Below are positions 59,399 to 64,000 of a stretch of 64,000 nt of DNA, in pieces. The DNA is taken from positions 744,001 to 808,000 of the forward strand of contig OZ220677.1 in assembly GCA_965116335.1 (NCBI GenBank). Reading direction: 5' to 3'. This DNA is from G963663315 sp965116335 (GTDB lineage Bacteria; Pseudomonadota; Gammaproteobacteria; Arenicellales; Poriferihabitantaceae). A program made the translations under genes and the position numbers. Position 1 is the first letter of the stretch. Every line of letters begins with the position of its first letter. The notes under the pieces are model-generated. The model was not told the origin of the DNA. It ran no database searches and worked only from the letters and a program-made list of their open reading frames with translations.

Positions 59399-60496
59399 AT
59401 GAGTCCTCCAACGATATCGAACGTAACCAACACACTGTTCCGGGTTCCGCTAACTGAAGTTCTCAGTGATGCCAGGCACGGCGACCATAGTCACTTTGAG
59501 CTGATAACTACGACGATTGAGCTATCAGATGGAAGTTCGGGCACCGGGTATACCTACACCGGCGGACGTGGAGGCCAGGCGATTCTGGCTATGCTTGAGA
59601 AGGATTTGAAGACTTTTTTGCTGGACAGGGCGGGTGATGAGATTGCCCGACTTTACGATCAAATGTTTTGGCATATTCACTATGTAGGACGCGGCGGCAT
59701 ATCTTCGTTTGCAATATCCGCTGTAGATATTGCGCTGTGGGACATCAAAGGCAAAAAAGAGCAAAAACCATTGTGGCAACTGGCGGGCGGAGCGAACTCC
59801 ACAACCCGTGCATATTGCGGCGGCATTGATCTCAATTTTTCGTTGCAAAAGCTGAAAGCAAATGTATCGGGATACCTTGAGTCAGGATTTAATGCAGTGA
59901 AAATCAAGGTGGGGCAGGAAAGTCTGGATGAAGATGTTGCACGAGTCGCCGCAATCCGGGAGTTGGCAGGCGAAGATACCACTTTCATGGTCGATGCCAA
60001 CTGTTCCATGTCTGTTGAAGAAGCGATCAGGGCGGCGCAAGCGTTTAAGGAGTTTGATATTTACTGGTTTGAGGAACCCATAGAGCCGGACAATTACCGG
60101 GGCTACGCTGAGATTGCCCGAGCCACGGACGTACCCCTGGCGATGGGAGAAAATCTCCATACGATCCATGAGTTCCAGTTTGCGCTCGACCAGTCGAATC
60201 TTTCATTTATCCAACCGGACGCTTCCAACTGCGGCGGTATCACCGGCTGGCTTCGTGTGGCGGAACTGGCATTGGAAAAAAATATTCCGGTATGTAGCCA
60301 CGGCATGCAGGAGCTGCATGTCAGTCTGGTTTCAGCACAGCAAAATGCCGGTTGGGTTGAAGTGCACAGCTTCCCGATTGATCAGTATACGAATCGACCG
60401 TTGCAGGTCGAGAACTTCCGCGCTGTCGCTCCCGATACTCCGGGAACAGGCGTTGAATTTGATTGGGAGAGACTCTCGCAATTCAAACTTTCCTAG
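59399..60496 (+). CDS. Enolase-superfamily sugar-acid dehydratase (mandelate racemase subgroup)
   Basis: A 365-residue barrel enzyme. K168-x-K170 (AVKIK), metal ligands D199, E225 and E251 (MVDANCS, FEEPIEP, MGENLH), D274 and H301 (SHGMQE) with E305 make the mandelate-racemase-subgroup set that includes gluconate, galactonate, fuconate and mannonate dehydratases. It would remove water from an aldonate to give a 2-keto-3-deoxy acid. The exact sugar acid cannot be told by inspection. It sits between the regulator and two dehydrogenases. Confidence 0.86.
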   Translation: MSPPTISNVTNTLFRVPLTEVLSDARHGDHSHFELITTTIELSDGSSGTGYTYTGGRGGQAILAMLEKDLKTFLLDRAGDEIARLYDQMFWHIHYVGRGGISSFAISAVDIALWDIKGKKEQKPLWQLAGGANSTTRAYCGGIDLNFSLQKLKANVSGYLESGFNAVKIKVGQESLDEDVARVAAIRELAGEDTTFMVDANCSMSVEEAIRAAQAFKEFDIYWFEEPIEPDNYRGYAEIARATDVPLAMGENLHTIHEFQFALDQSNLSFIQPDASNCGGITGWLRVAELALEKNIPVCSHGMQELHVSLVSAQQNAGWVEVHSFPIDQYTNRPLQVENFRAVAPDTPGTGVEFDWERLSQFKLS

Positions 60497-60600
60497 GTGC
60501 CTCCGAATGACATTTGCGTTCAGATTATGTTGAGTGATTTTCCTGCGTAGCGCCGATTGATTTTCAAGGTTTGGCTTTAACTGTAATAAGAGATTAGCGA

Positions 60601-61632
60601 ATGAAGGCTTCATATTATAATTGTGACAAGACGTTTACTTTAGGCGCATGCAAACCCATCAGTCCCAATCCCGGAGAAGTTCGAATCCGGGTAGCCTATT
60701 GCGGACTTTGCGGTACTGACTTGCATGTTTATCACGGCAACATGGATGCGCGAGTGGGGTGCGAGAGGATAATCGGACATGAAATGTCCGGCATTGTCGA
60801 TGCGGTCGGGTTGGATATATCCGATATTTCTGTTGGCGACAAGGTTGTAGTGCGGCCATTGGATCACTGTGGTGATTGTGCAGCTTGTAAAAATGGAAAC
60901 AGCCACATTTGTCACAATCTGAAGTTTCTCGGACTGGATACCGATGGCGCCTTGCAGCAAAGCTGGACAGTACCCAGGCATACTGTTCACGTAGTGCCTA
61001 AGGAAACCTCTCTCAAACACGCGGCTTTGGTCGAACCGGCTGCCGTGGCCTGCCATGACGTCAATCGGAGCCGCCTGGTCGAGGGTGAGGATGTTCTGAT
61101 AATCGGCGGCGGCCCGATTGGAATTCTGATTGCAATGGTTGCAAGACAAAAAGGCGGCAAAATCACAATTTCCGAGGTCAACGAACAACGGCTTGCGATA
61201 GCCGGAAGACTCGGGTTCAATACCGTCAACCCGAATAATGTGGATGTTGGCAAATATATGTATGAAACCACCGGCCAGAAAGGTGCTGACGTCATATTTG
61301 AGGTATCGGGAAGCCGTGCAGGCGTGGAATGTATGACATCGGCTGCCGCCGCACGTGCCCGCATTGTTATGGTTGCGATCCACCCGGTGAAGCCGCCGAT
61401 TGATCTGTTTCAGTTTTTTTGGCGGGAAATCGAACTTCTGGGCGCGCGCGTTTATACGCCCGATGATTTCGATGCAGCCATTGAGTTGATTGCATCCGGA
61501 CAGATCGACTGCGAAGCAATCATCACCAACATTCAACAGCTCGACAAGGTTGGAGAGACGCTGGCGGACCTGAGCATAAACCCGAAAGCGCTGAAAAGCC
61601 TGGTTCAAGTGGGAAGCGAGGCGCCGGCATGA
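60601..61632 (+). CDS. Zinc-dependent medium-chain alcohol dehydrogenase (idonate/threonine dehydrogenase-like)
   Basis: A 343-residue MDR enzyme. The catalytic zinc site is CGLCGTDLHVYHG with GHEMSG; the structural zinc loop is CGDCAACKNGNSHIC, all four cysteines present; the NAD(P) fold is IGGGPIGILIAMVA. It resembles sorbitol, L-threonine and L-idonate dehydrogenases. Paired with an SDR, as here, L-idonate 5-dehydrogenase (idnD) plus 5-keto-gluconate reductase (idnO) is a known combination. It overlaps the SDR gene by 4 bp. Confidence 0.85.
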   Translation: MKASYYNCDKTFTLGACKPISPNPGEVRIRVAYCGLCGTDLHVYHGNMDARVGCERIIGHEMSGIVDAVGLDISDISVGDKVVVRPLDHCGDCAACKNGNSHICHNLKFLGLDTDGALQQSWTVPRHTVHVVPKETSLKHAALVEPAAVACHDVNRSRLVEGEDVLIIGGGPIGILIAMVARQKGGKITISEVNEQRLAIAGRLGFNTVNPNNVDVGKYMYETTGQKGADVIFEVSGSRAGVECMTSAAAARARIVMVAIHPVKPPIDLFQFFWREIELLGARVYTPDDFDAAIELIASGQIDCEAIITNIQQLDKVGETLADLSINPKALKSLVQVGSEAPA

Positions 61633-62399
61633 GTGTTCTGGAGCATTTTTCATTAGCCGGGAAAACAGCGTTAGTCACAGGGTGTAAACGAGGTATCGGC
61701 AAGGCCATGGCGTGTGCCCTTGCAGAAGCGGGGGCGGACATTATCGGAGTCAGCGCGACATTGGAGAAAAACGGCAGTGAAGTCTCGCGGGCCGTATCGT
61801 CTCTCGGTCGCAGCTTTACGGGGTATGCCTGTGATTTCAGTGACCGGACTGCGCTGCATGGCTTCCTCCTGGAACTACACGAAAACCATTCGACCATTGA
61901 TATTCTCGTGAATAATGCTGGCACGATCATGCGAGCGCCTGCGATTGAACACTCTGATGAATACTGGGATACAGTAATTGAAGTAAACCTGAATGCCCAG
62001 TTCATTTTGTCCCGATCTATTGGTAAAAGAATGGTGGACCGAGGGTCCGGAAAAATAATATTCACGGCTTCCCTGCTTACCTTTCAAGGCGGAATTACTG
62101 TCCCCGGATACGCGGCCAGCAAGGGAGCTATCGGGCAGTTGACCAAAGCGCTCGCGAACGAATGGGCGGGAAAAGGCGTGAACGTAAATGCGATTGCGCC
62201 GGGCTACATAAAAACTGACAATACACAGGCGCTGCAGGATGATCCAGTCAGGAATCGGTCCATCCTGGAACGAATCCCCGCTTCCAGATGGGGCGAACCG
62301 GAAGACTTTGCCGGACCCGTTGTTTTTCTGGCATCATCCGCCTCAAACTACATGCACGGTTCGATAATTACAGTTGACGGCGGATGGATGAGTCGTTAG
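61629..62399 (+). CDS. Short-chain dehydrogenase/reductase (KduD/IdnO-like)
   Basis: A 256-residue classical SDR. The cofactor motif is VTGCKRGIGKAMA, the structural motif NNAG, and the catalytic pair Y-x3-K is in VPGYAASKGAIGQL. Features typical of 2-dehydro-3-deoxygluconate 5-dehydrogenase and gluconate 5-dehydrogenase include ALANEWAGKGVNVNAIAPGYI and the ending MHGSIITVDGGWMSR. The ATGA overlap with the upstream dehydrogenase suggests both act on one intermediate. Confidence 0.87.
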   Translation: MSVLEHFSLAGKTALVTGCKRGIGKAMACALAEAGADIIGVSATLEKNGSEVSRAVSSLGRSFTGYACDFSDRTALHGFLLELHENHSTIDILVNNAGTIMRAPAIEHSDEYWDTVIEVNLNAQFILSRSIGKRMVDRGSGKIIFTASLLTFQGGITVPGYAASKGAIGQLTKALANEWAGKGVNVNAIAPGYIKTDNTQALQDDPVRNRSILERIPASRWGEPEDFAGPVVFLASSASNYMHGSIITVDGGWMSR

Positions 62400-62457
62400 T
62401 GAGGGCTGCTGGCGCTAAATCGTTGATGGTAACCGTGTGTCACCAGGATAATTTCGA

Positions 62458-63111
62458 GTGAATTCTGTGATTGATATTGAATCCGTTCGGTCGCACCCAC
62501 TGATCCCTGTAATCGAGATCGACAACGCAAAATTCGCACAGCCGCTGGCTGAAGCTGTTTTGAAAGGCGGTATTTCCATTATCGAGATCGTACTGCGAAC
62601 TCGCGAAGCCCCGCAAGCAATAGAAATAATTCGTAAGAATTACCCGGACTGCCTGGTCGGAGCGGGGACTGTGGTCACTCTGGGGGAAGCGGCAATGGCG
62701 TTAAATGCCGGCGCTCAATTTTGTGTCAGCCCGGGAATGGATACGAACATTGCGGATTACTTTCGAGACTGTAATGTTCCTTTTATTCCCGGAGTTATCA
62801 CCCCATCGGAAATACAGACTGCCATGAATCACCACTGCAAACTGTTGAAGTTTTTTCCGGCAAGCGCTGCTGGCGGAGCGCAATTTCTCAGGGCGATTAC
62901 CATTCCATTTGCCAGATTCGATGTGCAGTTTTGTGCAACCGGCGGGGTGACACCGGAGAATATGAATCAATACCTTGAGATACCGGATGTTTGTTCGGTC
63001 GGAGGTACATGGTTCGCATCCGCAGAACAAATCAGGAATCAGGACTGGAAAGCTATAACCCGGCAGGCTTCGCTGGCTCGAGCTCGTCTTGCACGGAAAC
63101 CGGGGCGTTAG
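62458..63111 (+). CDS. eda: KDPG/KHG aldolase
   Basis: 2-dehydro-3-deoxy-6-phosphogluconate aldolase, a 217-residue class I aldolase. The Schiff-base lysine is K131 (LLKFFPAS), the catalytic glutamate E43 (ISIIEIVLRT), and GAGTVVT and PGVITPSE are conserved. It cleaves KDPG to pyruvate and glyceraldehyde 3-phosphate. The start is GTG 62458; a second GTG (codon 4 after) is possible. The kinase gene follows after 3 bp. Confidence 0.92.
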   Translation: MNSVIDIESVRSHPLIPVIEIDNAKFAQPLAEAVLKGGISIIEIVLRTREAPQAIEIIRKNYPDCLVGAGTVVTLGEAAMALNAGAQFCVSPGMDTNIADYFRDCNVPFIPGVITPSEIQTAMNHHCKLLKFFPASAAGGAQFLRAITIPFARFDVQFCATGGVTPENMNQYLEIPDVCSVGGTWFASAEQIRNQDWKAITRQASLARARLARKPGR

Positions 63112-63114
63112 ACG

Positions 63115-64000
63115 ATGGCGGATATAGTTTGTTTGGGCGAACCGCTCATTGAGTTCAATCAAAAGGAACAAGGTAAAATCGTCAAGGGTTTCGGTGGAGA
63201 CACTTCAAACTGTGCGATTTCAGCGGCCCGCCAAGGCGCAAATGTCGCTTATATCTCCCGTATCGGAAGTGACCGATTCGGAGACGACCTGATTGCGTTA
63301 TGGGAAGAAGAAGGAATCGACACATCGCAAATCACTCGGGATTCGACCGCTCCTACAGGAATATATTTTGTTTCGCATGATGAACAGGGCCACCACTTCT
63401 CATATTACCGAAAACACTCAGCCGCAACAAAAATCAAACCACAGCATTTGTCACCCTCATATATCGCAGACGCGCAAATTCTCCACGTTTCAGCCATAAG
63501 CCAGGCGATCAGTTCATCCGCGGCGGACTCGGTATTTGCCGCAATCGAGATCGCAAACAGCAATGGAACCAGACTTTCGTATGATACAAACCTGAGGTTG
63601 AACCTGTGGCCCGAGGAAAGAGCGCGGGCAATCGTACATGAAGCGATGAAACACTGTTATATTGCCCTGCCAAGCATTGAGGACGCGAAAGTTTTGTCAA
63701 AATTAGCCGACCCTGACCGGATTGTCGATTTTTATCACGATCTGGGTGCTGAAATAGTGGTTCTGAAACTGGGTTGCGAAGGCGCTATTGTCTCTACCGA
63801 TTCGAAACGAAAAAAAGTCGCTGGCATCCGGGTAAACAGTATCGACGCAAATGGCGCGGGGGATACTTTTGCGGGAGCCATACTGGCTGAACTGGTCAGA
63901 GGCCAGGACCCCTTTGAGGCGACTGCATACGCGAACATTGCAGCGGCGTTATCGACCTGCTCGGATGGCGCGGTAAATGCAATACCCGACCGCTCACAAA
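63115..64000 (+). CDS. PfkB-family sugar kinase, probable KDG kinase (3' end outside window)
   Basis: The frame is open from ATG 63115 to the window edge (295 codons). It begins MADIVCLGEPLIEFNQKEQG, has GGDTSNCAISAARQG, the ribokinase-type GSDRFGDDL, and the C-terminal signature NANGAGDTFAGA-like IDANGAGDTFAGAIL, with the catalytic aspartate. The family includes 2-keto-3-deoxygluconate kinase (KdgK), which fits the aldolase upstream, but fructokinase and ribokinase share the fold. The 3' end is cut. Confidence 0.85.
   Translation, partial: MADIVCLGEPLIEFNQKEQGKIVKGFGGDTSNCAISAARQGANVAYISRIGSDRFGDDLIALWEEEGIDTSQITRDSTAPTGIYFVSHDEQGHHFSYYRKHSAATKIKPQHLSPSYIADAQILHVSAISQAISSSAADSVFAAIEIANSNGTRLSYDTNLRLNLWPEERARAIVHEAMKHCYIALPSIEDAKVLSKLADPDRIVDFYHDLGAEIVVLKLGCEGAIVSTDSKRKKVAGIRVNSIDANGAGDTFAGAILAELVRGQDPFEATAYANIAAALSTCSDGAVNAIPDRSQ

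Noticed and set aside
60640..61653. Minus-strand frame of 337 codons opposite the zinc dehydrogenase
   Set aside because: Antisense shadow of a gene whose zinc and Rossmann motifs are intact.

Overview
The window looks like chromosomal DNA of a gammaproteobacterium that I cannot place further. The housekeeping genes (fabI of the NADH type, rsmJ, nadK-recN-bamE, dsbC, MltD-like transglycosylase, ispB, tldD-pmbA, rppH, dgkA) and their gene orders fit that class. The accessory genes (two TRAP/ABC uptake systems, a tungsten aldehyde oxidoreductase, a sulfotransferase-family protein, a DUF4143 ATPase, a Fic module, two insertion sequences, REP-like repeats) suggest an environmental or host-associated heterotroph. 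No rRNA, tRNA or CRISPR array was seen.

Layout. 1-4.6 kb: left edge of an accessory or defence-like locus. The tail of a probable BrnT-type toxin overlaps by ATGA a 1511-residue protein whose first 25 residues look like a BrnT-partner antitoxin and whose remainder is a sacsin/HSP90-like ATPase fused to an SF2 helicase. 4.6-7.4 kb: PLP decarboxylase and UMF1-type transporter. 7.5-13.2 kb: a complete dipeptide/oligopeptide ABC operon with a terminator after the binding-protein gene. 13.2-20.7 kb: a repeat-rich island holding an IS1202-like element with a 16-bp target duplication, 20 copies of an 8-bp tandem repeat, an IS3-family element with a -1 frameshift heptamer, and a large Calx-beta/Ig-like autotransporter-type adhesin whose natural start appears damaged. 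Three copies of one short palindromic repeat border or divide this island.

20.7-36.3 kb: core genes rsmJ, fabI, the hrcA-DUF1285-aor group, nadK-recN-GNAT-bamE, mdh-dsbC, the lytic transglycosylase, udg, leuA with a newly noticed leucine-rich leader peptide, and ispB. 36.4-42.2 kb: thiamine operon thiC-thiO-thiS-thiG-thiDE behind a TPP riboswitch. 42.2-48.6 kb: rppH, tldD-pmbA, a MATE exporter and an MFS transporter. 48.7-55.5 kb: accessory stretch with a mobile mystery A/B (HTH plus Fic) pair, dgkA, a FAH-family hydrolase, a sulfotransferase/arylmalonate-decarboxylase-like pair, an FrhB-like iron-sulfur flavoprotein and a DUF4143 ATPase under a palindromic, apparently leaderless promoter.

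55.5-64 kb: a sugar-acid catabolic locus: TRAP transporter (dctPQM), GntR regulator, enolase-superfamily dehydratase, zinc dehydrogenase, SDR reductase, KDPG aldolase and a KDG-kinase-like gene running off the window. Together they could import a sugar acid, isomerise it through a keto intermediate, dehydrate it to 2-keto-3-deoxygluconate, phosphorylate it and split it to pyruvate and glyceraldehyde 3-phosphate. The gene functions are assigned by reading motifs; no database search was run.
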